Source of the DNA: Paenibacillus sp. FSL H8-0079
Lineage (GTDB): Bacteria > Bacillota > Bacilli > Paenibacillales > Paenibacillaceae
DNA length: 64,000 bases
Direction of reading: 5' to 3'
Assembly (NCBI RefSeq): GCF_037991315.1
Contig: NZ_CP150300.1
Span: 6,014,001-6,078,000, forward strand
Made by a program: the position numbers and the translations under genes. The notes beneath the pieces were generated by a model, which did no database searches, was not told where the DNA came from, and saw only the letters and a list, made by a program, of their open reading frames with translations. Below are positions 35,578 to 44,151 of the stretch, piece by piece (position 1 is the first letter of the stretch; every line of letters starts with the position of its first letter).

Positions 35578-35725
35578 TTACACTCTATATCTCCGATTGC
35601 AGTACCACTTTCCGATCGCTGTTATCCCCAGATTTCTTTTATCCCCTTTGAAGAGGAATAAATCCGGTGATAAAGGCGAACACTTCGTTTCTTCAAGTTG
35701 GTTTGCAATCTCCGTTATCGTGTAA
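35578..35725 (+). repeat. Palindromic dispersed repeat, copy B
   Basis: The 148-bp element begins TTACAC and ends GTGTAA; including neighbours the ends form GAATTACAC/GTGTAATTC. Left and right halves are largely complementary along their length. It is inserted between ykkD and the terminator of the operon, so the hairpin would be part of the mRNA 3' end. Confidence 0.85.
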
Positions 35726-35766
35726 TTCTTAGCTTCCATTATGATATCTATTAAATTTAGTAATAT

Positions 35767-35802
35767 AAAAAAGACGACTTCGATCAGGAAGTCGTCTTTT
35801 TT
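35767..35802 (+). terminator. Terminator of the tetR-ykkC-ykkD operon
   Basis: AAAAAAGACGACTT pairs perfectly with AAGTCGTCTTTTTT around an eight-base loop. It lies about 200 bases after ykkD, on the far side of repeat copy B. Confidence 0.9.
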
Positions 35803-35864
35803 GGGATATGATATAAATAGGGAACCTCTCTAAACTCTATTACGTAAGAAAGGATGGTGTAATC

Positions 35865-35996
35865 ATGAGAAAGTTATTGGTACGCATGTGTGCTTATACA
35901 GGGTATACCCTTCTGATCGGTATGGCTATCTTCTACCTAATCGCACTTATCACCATTATCATACTCGCCTTTTACGCCTTCACTGGAGAAAACTAG
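35865..35996 (+). CDS. 43-residue single-span membrane protein
   Basis: This small frame has an ATG 11 bases after AAAGG. It encodes a short basic N terminus (MRKLLVRMCAYTGY), one long hydrophobic helix (residues 15-38) rich in Ile and Leu, and ends FTGEN. It sits alone between a terminator and the promoter of the next tetR gene. I do not recognise a family. Size, topology and ribosome site suggest a real small protein, perhaps a membrane-complex modulator or a toxin-like peptide. Confidence 0.5.
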   Translation: MRKLLVRMCAYTGYTLLIGMAIFYLIALITIIILAFYAFTGEN

Positions 35997-36134
35997 CCTA
36001 ATCCGTTCTTGTGACTTTTATTGTACATACAGACTGCAACTTCTTACTTGTTATGCCTACTTCCTTGATTCAGCCTCATGTCACTATACAGATATCACTT
36101 CTTAACCCACTCTCATTTTCCAATTTACTCCCAT

Positions 36135-36164
36135 TTGAATTCCTTCAACCAGATCGTTTATACT
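36135..36164 (+). promoter_or_regulatory. Promoter of tetR-RND operon
   Basis: TTGAAT, an 18-base spacer and TATACT, about 64 bases upstream of the chosen start codon. Confidence 0.6.
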
Positions 36165-36168
36165 TGGT

Positions 36169-36184
36169 TTGACCTTAAAGTCAA
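36169..36184. promoter_or_regulatory. Probable TetR operator
   Basis: TTGAC-CTTAAA-GTCAA is an inverted repeat (TTGACnTTAAnGTCAA) overlapping the expected transcription start, a typical autoregulatory position for the TetR protein downstream. Confidence 0.55.
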
Positions 36185-36227
36185 TTCAAGAACTCACAAG
36201 TTCCCTGATGAGGTGAATGTATCGTTA

Positions 36228-37175
36228 ATGAACCCTATACATGAGATGAATGAGAAGAAAAAACTCATCATTACTACAGCACTCAAGTTATTCTCATCCA
36301 AAGGCAGTGCTGCAACATCCATGCAAGAGATTGCAGAATTATGCGGGATGTCCAAAGGCAGCCTTTACCTCATGTTCAAATCCAAAGAGGAATTAGAAGC
36401 CAGTACTCTGGAGTATTGCATGTACACACTAATGGACGAGATGACACAGATTGAGCATGAAACCAGCCTCACCTCGCGAGAACGTCTGCACAAGCAGATC
36501 GAGGCACTGTTGATCCATGTTGCCGAACTCAAGGAGTTTTTGCGAGTACAGATGCGCAGCATGATGATGGATGATGAACAGCAACGCAAGGAACAATGCC
36601 ATCCGCTGCAAAGAGATCTGGAGGTTCGTACCTTACATTGGTTTAAGGATAAGCTGGAGGAGCAGTACGGATCGGAGATTGAACCTTATACGATTGACCT
36701 TATTTTACTGACACAGGGGCTGTTCCTCTCCTACGTCAAAATCTGGTTTACGGAGATGCCGTCCCTTACTGTTACCAAAATGGCAACAAATTTATTGCAA
36801 ATGATGGACTATGCAGCGCACGGATTCCTTAAGCAGCGACCTTTGCCTTTGATTCCTTTGGAGGACTGGCCTGCCTGGATTACCGAACCCCATCCGGATT
36901 CCACGGTGATGCGGCATCCTATTCATATTATCAAGCAAATGCAGGATATCGCTGCCTCCGAATTGCCTACTGGACAACCAAAGAATGATGCACTTGAGAC
37001 CATTGCCATTCTGAGGCAGGAGATGATGGAATTCACACCGCGGCGTGCCATTATTCTGGGCATGATGCACAATCTGGAGAACGTAACTGCCATTAAACCT
37101 TTGCACTCCGAGCTTCAGCATATTCTGGATGCCATGTATAGCCGGTTCATCCAAGCTGACTCGTCACACACATAA
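36228..37175 (+). CDS. TetR family regulator with long C-terminal extension
   Basis: The frame is open from 36078, but the TetR domain begins only at MNEKKKLIITTALKLF. I choose the ATG at 36228, with GAGGTG 12 bases upstream; the ATG at 36246 is possible. The product is 315 residues, about 110 longer than usual. After the HTH (MQEIAELCGMSKGSLYLMF) and a helical ligand domain comes a C-terminal part with another helical segment of unknown role. It lies 33 bases ahead of an RND pump gene, resembling tetR-swrC/yerP arrangements. Confidence 0.85.
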   Translation: MNPIHEMNEKKKLIITTALKLFSSKGSAATSMQEIAELCGMSKGSLYLMFKSKEELEASTLEYCMYTLMDEMTQIEHETSLTSRERLHKQIEALLIHVAELKEFLRVQMRSMMMDDEQQRKEQCHPLQRDLEVRTLHWFKDKLEEQYGSEIEPYTIDLILLTQGLFLSYVKIWFTEMPSLTVTKMATNLLQMMDYAAHGFLKQRPLPLIPLEDWPAWITEPHPDSTVMRHPIHIIKQMQDIAASELPTGQPKNDALETIAILRQEMMEFTPRRAIILGMMHNLENVTAIKPLHSELQHILDAMYSRFIQADSSHT

Positions 37176-37208
37176 ACAGGAGAAACAGAGAGGAGAAGAA
37201 ACCATCGT

Positions 37209-40200
37209 ATGAAAGGTATTATTAATTTTTCACTGAACAACAAGTTTGCGATTTGGATTCTGACGATTATCATCTCTTTCGCAGGTTTGTACAGCGGATT
37301 GACGATGAAACAAGAGACAATTCCGAACATCAACGTACCGTTTCTGAATGTCACTGCCATTGATCCGGGGGCTGCACCGGAGGGAATTGTTGAGGATGTC
37401 ACGAAGCCGCTGGAAGTAAAACTACGCAATGTAGATGGCGTGAAGACGGTGACCTCCACTTCCATGGAGAACGCAGCATCGATCACACTCGAATTTGATT
37501 ATGGAACAGATCTGACCAACGCGACGGCAACCGTTCGTGAGGCACTGAATGAAGTCCAACTGCCTGACAGCGTGCAGAAGCCGACCATTTCCAAGTTCAG
37601 CATTAACTCTTTCCCGGTTGTATCTCTGAGCTTGTCCGACAAAGACGGCGGCGACCTGGAACAATTGACAAGACTGGTTGAATCGGATATTCAGCCTGCA
37701 CTTGAAGATATTGACGGTGTAGCTCAAGTTCAGGTTTCCGGTCAATATGTGAAAGAAGTTCAATTGAAGTTTGACCAAGCTAAAATGTCCGAGCTGGGCC
37801 TCACTGAAGATACGGTAAACGGTATCGTTCAAGGTTCATCCATTCGTGTGCCCCTTGGACTGTTCGAACTGGATAAATCCCAGAAGGCCGTTGTCGTAGA
37901 TGGAAACATCATCGACATCGATGATCTGAAAAACCTTGCCATTCCAGTCGTACCCGGCGGTGCTGGGGCTTCTACAGGTAATGGTTCAAACTCAGCCCCA
38001 CAAGGCTCTGGAGCACCAACTGATGAAGCTGGTCAAGGTACGGCTCCTGGCTCTGCACAAGGAACAGACCAGGCTGCGGGCCAAGCCGCTGGCGGTAATG
38101 CCAGTGTAGGTAGCCCATCGGGCGCTGCCAACGCGCCTGGCATTCCAACTGTAAAACTAAGTGAAATTGCCAAGATCGAAGTCATCGGTCAAGCGGAATC
38201 CATTTCCCGGACAGACGGCAAGGAATCGATCGGTATTTCCGTTGTAAAATCCAACGATGCCAACACGGTTGATGTCGTTAACGCAGTCAAAGACAAAGCG
38301 GAAGAATTGCAGACGCAGTTCAAAAATGCTGATTTGACTGTACTGCTTGACCAAGGTAAGCCGATTCAGGACTCGGTGAACACGATGTTGGGCAAAGCCG
38401 TTTTTGGCGCCTTGTTTGCCATCCTGATCATCCTGCTGTTCTTGCGTAATATCCGTTCAACTATTATTTCCATTATCTCGATCCCGCTCTCCTTGCTCAT
38501 GGCATTGACTGCGCTCAATATGATGGATATTACCTTGAACATGATGACGCTGGGTGCCATGACCGTTGCCATCGGACGGGTTGTCGATGACTCCATCGTT
38601 GTTATCGAGAACATCTACCGCAGATTAACACTCAAAGGCGAGAAACTGAAAGGCCGTGAACTGGTTCGCGAAGCAACGCGCGAGATGTTTGTGCCAATCC
38701 TTTCTTCCACCATCGTAACGATTGCGGTATTCCTGCCACTGGCATTGGTAAGCGGTATGGTGGGTGAGCTGTTCCTGCCATTTGCACTGACCATGGTATT
38801 CGCCTTGCTGGCATCCCTGATCGTTGCCATTACCATCGTGCCAATGCTTGCGCACACCCTGTTCCGTAAAGGGTTGAAGAACAAGCAAAATCACGAAGAA
38901 AAACCAGGCAAGATGGCGGAAGGTTACAAACGCCTCCTGAACTGGACCCTGTCACATAAACTCATCACGGTTGGTGGCGCTGTATTGCTGCTGGTCGGCA
39001 GTTTGTTCCTGTACCCGTTCATCGGTGCAAGCTTTTTGCCAGAACAACAGGATAAATACGTGACCATTACGTACAGTCCACAAACCGGAGCTTTGCGTGA
39101 AGATGTCGAAAAAGAAGCACTCGTTGCCGAGAAGTGGTTGCTGGAACAACCAGGTCTGGAGAAAATGCAATATTCCATCGGCGGCACGAACCCACTGAGC
39201 AGTATGGGTGGCGGTGGTGGAAACTCGGCTCTCTTCTATATTGAATATAACGAAGATACGAAAGACTTTACTCAAGTGAAAGAACAACTTGTCGAAGGTC
39301 TGAAGAAGGAAGTTACCGTAGGAACCTGGAATGAGCTTGACATGTCCGGCGGTCTGGGTGGCAGTGGTCTGAGCCTCTCCATCTATGGCGATAATGTAGA
39401 GCAACTCAAACCTGTATCAGATGAAATTCTGAAACTGGTTGAGGCAGATACGGATAATTTTGAAAAAGCAGATACATCACTCGCTGACACCTACGGGCAG
39501 TATACGCTCGTGGCAGATCAGGAGAAACTAAGCTCTCTGGGCCTCACTGCAGGCCAACTGGCTATGACGCTGAGCCCGGCACGGGAACGTCCTGTGCTCA
39601 CGGAAGTCGATATCGATAACAAAACGTATAAAGTTTATGTAGAGACAGACAACAAAACATTCAGCAGTATTGATGAGATTGAAGATGAAACCGTCACTTC
39701 ACCGCTTGGCATCGAAGTACCGATCAAAGATGTTGCCAAAGTGGAAGAAGGTACGTCCCCGAACTCCATCATGCAAATTGATGGTAAGGTTGTCGTGCAA
39801 GTCACAGCCAACATCTTGGCTTCGGATGTACAAAAAGCTTCGAGTAACTTACAGGCTGAGATCGACAAGCTGGATCTGCCTGATGGCGTTGAAGTGAAGT
39901 TCGGTGGTACAACCGAACAGATTAATGATACCTTTACTCAACTGGGTCTTGCCATGCTGGCGGCCATCGCCATTGTATACTTCGTGCTCGTTGTTACATT
40001 CGGCGGCGGATTGGCACCATTCGCAATCTTGTTCTCCCTGCCATTTACAGTCATTGGTATTATGGTAGGTCTGTTCATCGCTGGTGGTACGCTTGACGTC
40101 TCAGCCATGATGGGTGGACTGATGCTCATCGGGATCGTGGTCACCAACGCCATCGTGTTGATCGACCGTGTTATTCACAAGGAAAAAGAGGGTATGCCTA

Positions 40201-40445
40201 CCCGTGAAGCCTTGCTGGAAGCCGGTGCAACTCGTCTGCGTCCAATTCTGATGACCGCTCTCGCTACCATCGGTGCCCTGTTGCCACTGGTAACGGGTCT
40301 TGAAGAGAGTGCCGGTATCATCTCCAAAGGATTGGGAATCACTGTAATCGGTGGTCTGATCAGCTCCACGCTGCTCACGCTGGTTATCGTACCGATTGTG
40401 TATGAGTTCCTGATGAAATTTAAAAAGAAAAGAATCGAAGATTAA
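37209..40445 (+). CDS. RND (HAE1-type) efflux pump, SwrC/YerP-like
   Basis: This 1078-residue proton-driven exporter has twelve helices in two homologous halves, the first helix at residues 12-30. The TM4 proton-relay motif VVDDSIVVIENIY lies near residue 460. Its closest well-known relative by layout is B. subtilis SwrC (YerP), exporting surfactin-like lipopeptides. An Ala/Gly/Ser-rich low-complexity insert at residues 250-311 interrupts the first large periplasmic-type loop. No membrane-fusion or outer-membrane partner is encoded nearby, normal for Gram-positive members. It is co-transcribed with the upstream tetR gene. Confidence 0.9.
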   Translation: MKGIINFSLNNKFAIWILTIIISFAGLYSGLTMKQETIPNINVPFLNVTAIDPGAAPEGIVEDVTKPLEVKLRNVDGVKTVTSTSMENAASITLEFDYGTDLTNATATVREALNEVQLPDSVQKPTISKFSINSFPVVSLSLSDKDGGDLEQLTRLVESDIQPALEDIDGVAQVQVSGQYVKEVQLKFDQAKMSELGLTEDTVNGIVQGSSIRVPLGLFELDKSQKAVVVDGNIIDIDDLKNLAIPVVPGGAGASTGNGSNSAPQGSGAPTDEAGQGTAPGSAQGTDQAAGQAAGGNASVGSPSGAANAPGIPTVKLSEIAKIEVIGQAESISRTDGKESIGISVVKSNDANTVDVVNAVKDKAEELQTQFKNADLTVLLDQGKPIQDSVNTMLGKAVFGALFAILIILLFLRNIRSTIISIISIPLSLLMALTALNMMDITLNMMTLGAMTVAIGRVVDDSIVVIENIYRRLTLKGEKLKGRELVREATREMFVPILSSTIVTIAVFLPLALVSGMVGELFLPFALTMVFALLASLIVAITIVPMLAHTLFRKGLKNKQNHEEKPGKMAEGYKRLLNWTLSHKLITVGGAVLLLVGSLFLYPFIGASFLPEQQDKYVTITYSPQTGALREDVEKEALVAEKWLLEQPGLEKMQYSIGGTNPLSSMGGGGGNSALFYIEYNEDTKDFTQVKEQLVEGLKKEVTVGTWNELDMSGGLGGSGLSLSIYGDNVEQLKPVSDEILKLVEADTDNFEKADTSLADTYGQYTLVADQEKLSSLGLTAGQLAMTLSPARERPVLTEVDIDNKTYKVYVETDNKTFSSIDEIEDETVTSPLGIEVPIKDVAKVEEGTSPNSIMQIDGKVVVQVTANILASDVQKASSNLQAEIDKLDLPDGVEVKFGGTTEQINDTFTQLGLAMLAAIAIVYFVLVVTFGGGLAPFAILFSLPFTVIGIMVGLFIAGGTLDVSAMMGGLMLIGIVVTNAIVLIDRVIHKEKEGMPTREALLEAGATRLRPILMTALATIGALLPLVTGLEESAGIISKGLGITVIGGLISSTLLTLVIVPIVYEFLMKFKKKRIED

Positions 40446-40515
40446 GAAGTAGAGAGTCGTTCTCATGTAACGGTTCGAGTCCAACTTAAATGTAGACTAT
40501 ACTAATTAACTTCTC

Positions 40516-40574
40516 GCCCCTTAGCGCATATTGGAATGATTGAATTCCGATGTGATGTTAAGGGGCTTTTTTTT
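40516..40574 (+). terminator. Terminator after the RND pump
   Basis: GCCCCTTA...TAAGGGGC with an inner GGAAT/ATTCC stem, followed by eight T. Confidence 0.85.
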
Positions 40575-40654
40575 ATGAAAATTTACACGATACATAGAAT
40601 GACATAGAAATGCTTCATTTTAATCAAAATGACAAAAAGAACAGATCCGTTTGT

Positions 40655-40669
40655 CATTTGAAACAAATG
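40655..40669. promoter_or_regulatory. CATTTG-AAA-CAAATG palindrome upstream of pucR-type gene
   Basis: A perfect 6+6 inverted repeat about 130 bases upstream of the regulator start codon. Possible operator; no binding protein can be named. Confidence 0.3.
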
Positions 40670-40699
40670 AACGTGAGATTTTAGCCCATCTGCTGTAAA

Positions 40700-40733
40700 T
40701 CAACTTATAATATGGATTAATTATGTAAGTTGA
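40700..40733. promoter_or_regulatory. Inverted repeat over the regulator -10
   Basis: TCAACTTA and TAAGTTGA are separated by 18 bases. The left arm overlaps a TATAAT (40706-40711), a likely -10 without a good -35. The layout fits autoregulation by the PucR-type protein. Confidence 0.4.
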
Positions 40734-40798
40734 CGGATTCCAGACTTCAGATAGGTCACATGTGATTGGGGAAGGATGGTGGTTGTGTGGGGGAGACA

Positions 40799-42463
40799 AT
40801 GCTTCATATTCAGATCAGAGACATGCTAAAACGTCCCGTATTTCGCAAGGCGGAAGTTCTGGCCAGTGATCGTGCACTGGAGCGGTATGTTCGCTGGGTT
40901 CATATCATGGAGGTTCCTGAGGTAGGGGACTTGCTCAATGGCGGGGAATTGGTTCTTACGACAGGCATTGGCTGGCAGGAAGGTGAGCAGCACGGCCTGT
41001 CTTTTTTGCGTCAGTTAATTGCACGTGGGGCTGCCGGACTCTGTATGGAACTGGGGGATCACACCAAATCGCAGCTCGGTGCGATGAAAGAAATTGCAGT
41101 CGCCGCGGATTTTCCGCTGATCTGGTTCCGCGAACAAGTCCGTTATATTGATATTACGCAAGACCTGCATTTTACCCTGATTCGCAGTCATCAGCGGATG
41201 ATTGCCGAACTCGATCGTCTCACCACCTCCTTCAACCAACTTCTTCTGAATGGAGATGGCGTACAACCTCTGCTTCGATTATTGTCACGAACAACCGGAT
41301 ATGCCGTGGCGTTATACCCACTTGAAGGGGAAGCAAGTGCCGTTCCCTACTGCCCTCCAGAGGAGCTAGAGACTCGTCGGCAGGATTGGTTTTTACAGCG
41401 AGGACAGTCAGCGGAGGAGCATATTACAGCGTTAAAAGTATACACGGAGAGCGCATTGGATTTGATCAGCATGCCTGTTCAGGCGTTGGACTATACCTTT
41501 GCCGACCTCGTGCTGATGCATCAAAAGCTGGCGGATCACGATTCAAGCATACCGATCAAACCCTCAGATGAATTCGTCTTTCAGGCACTGGAACGTTGCG
41601 CGGCCGCGATTGCCCAAGACTGGATGCGAACCAAGTACATGGAAGAGAAACGTCGGTACAAAGAAGATATGTGGGTCATTGACTGGCTTAACGGACACCA
41701 CTCCACGAAGGAAATCCATGAATATATATCTGCCGTTAATCCCCTTCTCGCAACGAGCAAAGCCACTATTATTTTATTCGACAGCAATCCCGCATACACA
41801 GATAGCCTCAGACTTCAGAAGTTATTGATCCAACGCAACATCGTCGCCCGGTCGGTATTTGCGCGGGAGAACTTCACCCTCTACAGCACAGTTCTAAACC
41901 ATCAGATCATTCTTATCATTCTCGACCCACTGCCTGGATCTCAGCGCAAAAGTAGTCTATGGCGCTGCATCGAACAATTGCAGCAGCACGAGCAGGAACA
42001 GACCCACCGCCTCTTCTCAGGCCTGTTCGGTATCGGTCATAGCTGCGCGGACCTCTCCCGTCTCAAGGATAGCCTGGATTCCGCGAAGGAGACACTGCGA
42101 ATTCAGAAGGACATCGGCGAGATGCAGCAGCCCTTTTACAGCAACCTTCATTGTTATCGCATCATTGCCAGCATGAAGCAGAGCGGTAATCTGGATGATT
42201 TCATCGAAGAATACCTGGGGCCGCTCATTCGTTACGATGTGGAGAAAGGAGGTCAGCTGCTGCGGACCCTCAAGCAATATTTGGTCCTGTGCTGCTCCAA
42301 GCAAGAGACGGCCACCGCTCTATATATTGTCAGACAGACGCTGTATCACCGTTTGGATAAAATCGAAGCCCTTTTGGGAGAAGACTATATCCTCCCCGAG
42401 AAAAGGGTCGCGATCGAACTTGCCATCTACGCCTATGAGTATGTTCATGGTCCAATCGCGTGA
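40799..42463 (+). CDS. PucR family transcriptional regulator (pyrimidine degradation)
   Basis: This 554-residue protein starts with a PucR N-terminal domain (MLHIQIRDMLKRPVF, then ELVLTTGIGW) and ends with a PucR-type helix-turn-helix (QETATALYIVRQTLYHRLDKIEALLG). The frame can start at a TTG at 40766, but the ATG at 40799 fits family proteins and follows a GGGGGAG stretch. It is convergent with the pyrimidine-degradation genes and ends 15 bases from them, so it is the obvious candidate for their activator. The inducer is not known. Confidence 0.88.
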   Translation: MLHIQIRDMLKRPVFRKAEVLASDRALERYVRWVHIMEVPEVGDLLNGGELVLTTGIGWQEGEQHGLSFLRQLIARGAAGLCMELGDHTKSQLGAMKEIAVAADFPLIWFREQVRYIDITQDLHFTLIRSHQRMIAELDRLTTSFNQLLLNGDGVQPLLRLLSRTTGYAVALYPLEGEASAVPYCPPEELETRRQDWFLQRGQSAEEHITALKVYTESALDLISMPVQALDYTFADLVLMHQKLADHDSSIPIKPSDEFVFQALERCAAAIAQDWMRTKYMEEKRRYKEDMWVIDWLNGHHSTKEIHEYISAVNPLLATSKATIILFDSNPAYTDSLRLQKLLIQRNIVARSVFARENFTLYSTVLNHQIILIILDPLPGSQRKSSLWRCIEQLQQHEQEQTHRLFSGLFGIGHSCADLSRLKDSLDSAKETLRIQKDIGEMQQPFYSNLHCYRIIASMKQSGNLDDFIEEYLGPLIRYDVEKGGQLLRTLKQYLVLCCSKQETATALYIVRQTLYHRLDKIEALLGEDYILPEKRVAIELAIYAYEYVHGPIA

Positions 42464-42478
42464 AGAGCTAGGCATTGT

Positions 42479-42706
42479 CTAAGCTCCCCGCTGCTCCTGA
42501 AGCTGACGAATCAGAATATGACTGAACCACTTCCGTCCAGACGCCGTGCCCACGTATTGCTCTTGTTTCTCTTCGGGAAGATCCGGGTGCCCCCATATGA
42601 CGTGAGCACCCTCCAAATGTTCCCGTACCGCATAGATCCGATAACCTTGTGCAACCATTCGCTCTATGGCGATCCTCTCGGCCTCAAACACATCATGATC
42701 CGACAT
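42479..42706 (-). CDS. Small protein of unknown function, last gene of the pyrimidine operon
   Basis: This 75-residue soluble, charged protein begins MSDHDVFEAERIAIERM and has one Trp/His-rich segment (AHVIWGHPDLPEE). Its ATG overlaps or abuts the hydA stop codon, so translation is coupled. I do not recognise a family. It may be an accessory factor for the pathway. Confidence 0.65.
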   Translation of the reverse strand: MSDHDVFEAERIAIERMVAQGYRIYAVREHLEGAHVIWGHPDLPEEKQEQYVGTASGRKWFSHILIRQLQEQRGA

Positions 42707-44151
42707 CAGCTTATCCCTCCATTCACTGCTGTCACGGGCTGTTTCATCGGCATGGGTGCACCTGCATCGTATTTAGCACGCTTCACATACTGCCCCGCTC
42801 CTGCCAATCCGGCGAATTGCCGATCTCGAATGACATATTCTCCGCGACACAGCACCGTCACCGGACATCCCTGTACCTGCATACCTTCAAATGCGCTGTA
42901 ATCCACGTTCATATGATGCGTATCTGCCGAAATCACCCTGTTTACAGATGGGTCAAAAATAACGATATCCGCATCTGTCCCTACGGCCAGAGTCCCTTTC
43001 TGCGGAAATAATCCAAATAACTTGCTCGCTCTTGTCGAACATAGATCAACCCACTGATTGAGCGTAATCCGCCCCTTGACTACACCTTCGGAATACAGAA
43101 TGCTGAGACGATCTTCGATGACCGGCCCTCCGTTAGGAATTTTGCTAAAATCATCCTTGCCCAAGTCCTTCTGCCCTTTGAAATTAAATGAGCAATGATC
43201 AGAGCCGATCGTCTGCAACTGACCACTTTTCAGTGCGTTCCACAGTACTTCCTGATGCGCTGCTTCCCGCAGCGGTGGTGACCAGACATACTTTGCACCC
43301 TCGAAGTTTGGCTGATCCATAATCGACTGATTCAAAGTCAAATACTGAGGGCAGGTCTCCCCCCAGATCCGATAGCCCATTTCACGCATGCGCGCGATCT
43401 GCTCCACCGCTTCCGCACAGGTCACGTGCACGACATACAGCTGTGAATCCGCAAGTGCAGCCAGACGGGCCGCCCGGCCTGTCGCTTCTCCCTCCAGCAT
43501 GGATGGGCGAGTCAGCGCATGATGAATCGGCTCCGTGCGCCCTTCGGCGAGCGCCTGTCGAACCAGCAGGTCAATGACATCCCCGTTCTCGGCATGAACC
43601 ATGACGAGTGCGCCGTACTCTTTTGCCTTTTGCAACGTCTGAAAGAGAATCCCATCATCGGCCTGAAACTGATTTTTATACGCCATGAACACCTTGAAGG
43701 ATGACACACCCTCTTCTTCAATGATCTGCGGCAGCTCTTCCAGCACGTGATCATTCATCTCGCCGATCATGAGATGGAAACCGTAGTCGATGGCGGCTTT
43801 ACCCTCGGCTTTGGCATGCCATTCCTGGAGAGATTCGATTAATGGACGACCTTTTTGTGTCAGACAGAAATCAATGATCGTCGTTGTACCGCCAAAGGCT
43901 GCTGCTGTCGTTCCCGTCGCAAAATCATCCGCCGTTACGGTTCCACCGAATGGCATATCCAGATGGGTATGTGGATCGATCCCGCCCGGAATGACATAAC
44001 AGCCGGAAGCGTCCACAATCTCCGTTCGTTCATCAGGCACCAGTCCGATGCCAATCTGTGTGATTTTACCCTTTTCGATCAAAATATCTGCTTCAAAGGT
44101 ATCTGACGCTGTGACCAAAACACCGTTACGAATCAATTTGCGGGTACTCAT
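42706..44151 (-). CDS. hydA: Dihydropyrimidinase
   Basis: Opens the ring of dihydrouracil or dihydrothymine to N-carbamoyl-beta-alanine (or its methyl homologue). The 481-residue amidohydrolase has the first metal pair in GGIDPHTHLDMPFGG near residue 60, the lysine to be carbamylated in SSFKVFMAYK near residue 154 and later metal-ligand regions MVHAENGD and VHVTCAEA. The ATGA overlap with preA shows coupling. Similar enzymes are known as D-hydantoinases, so hydantoins are a possible side substrate. Confidence 0.94.
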   Translation of the reverse strand: MSTRKLIRNGVLVTASDTFEADILIEKGKITQIGIGLVPDERTEIVDASGCYVIPGGIDPHTHLDMPFGGTVTADDFATGTTAAAFGGTTTIIDFCLTQKGRPLIESLQEWHAKAEGKAAIDYGFHLMIGEMNDHVLEELPQIIEEEGVSSFKVFMAYKNQFQADDGILFQTLQKAKEYGALVMVHAENGDVIDLLVRQALAEGRTEPIHHALTRPSMLEGEATGRAARLAALADSQLYVVHVTCAEAVEQIARMREMGYRIWGETCPQYLTLNQSIMDQPNFEGAKYVWSPPLREAAHQEVLWNALKSGQLQTIGSDHCSFNFKGQKDLGKDDFSKIPNGGPVIEDRLSILYSEGVVKGRITLNQWVDLCSTRASKLFGLFPQKGTLAVGTDADIVIFDPSVNRVISADTHHMNVDYSAFEGMQVQGCPVTVLCRGEYVIRDRQFAGLAGAGQYVKRAKYDAGAPMPMKQPVTAVNGGIS

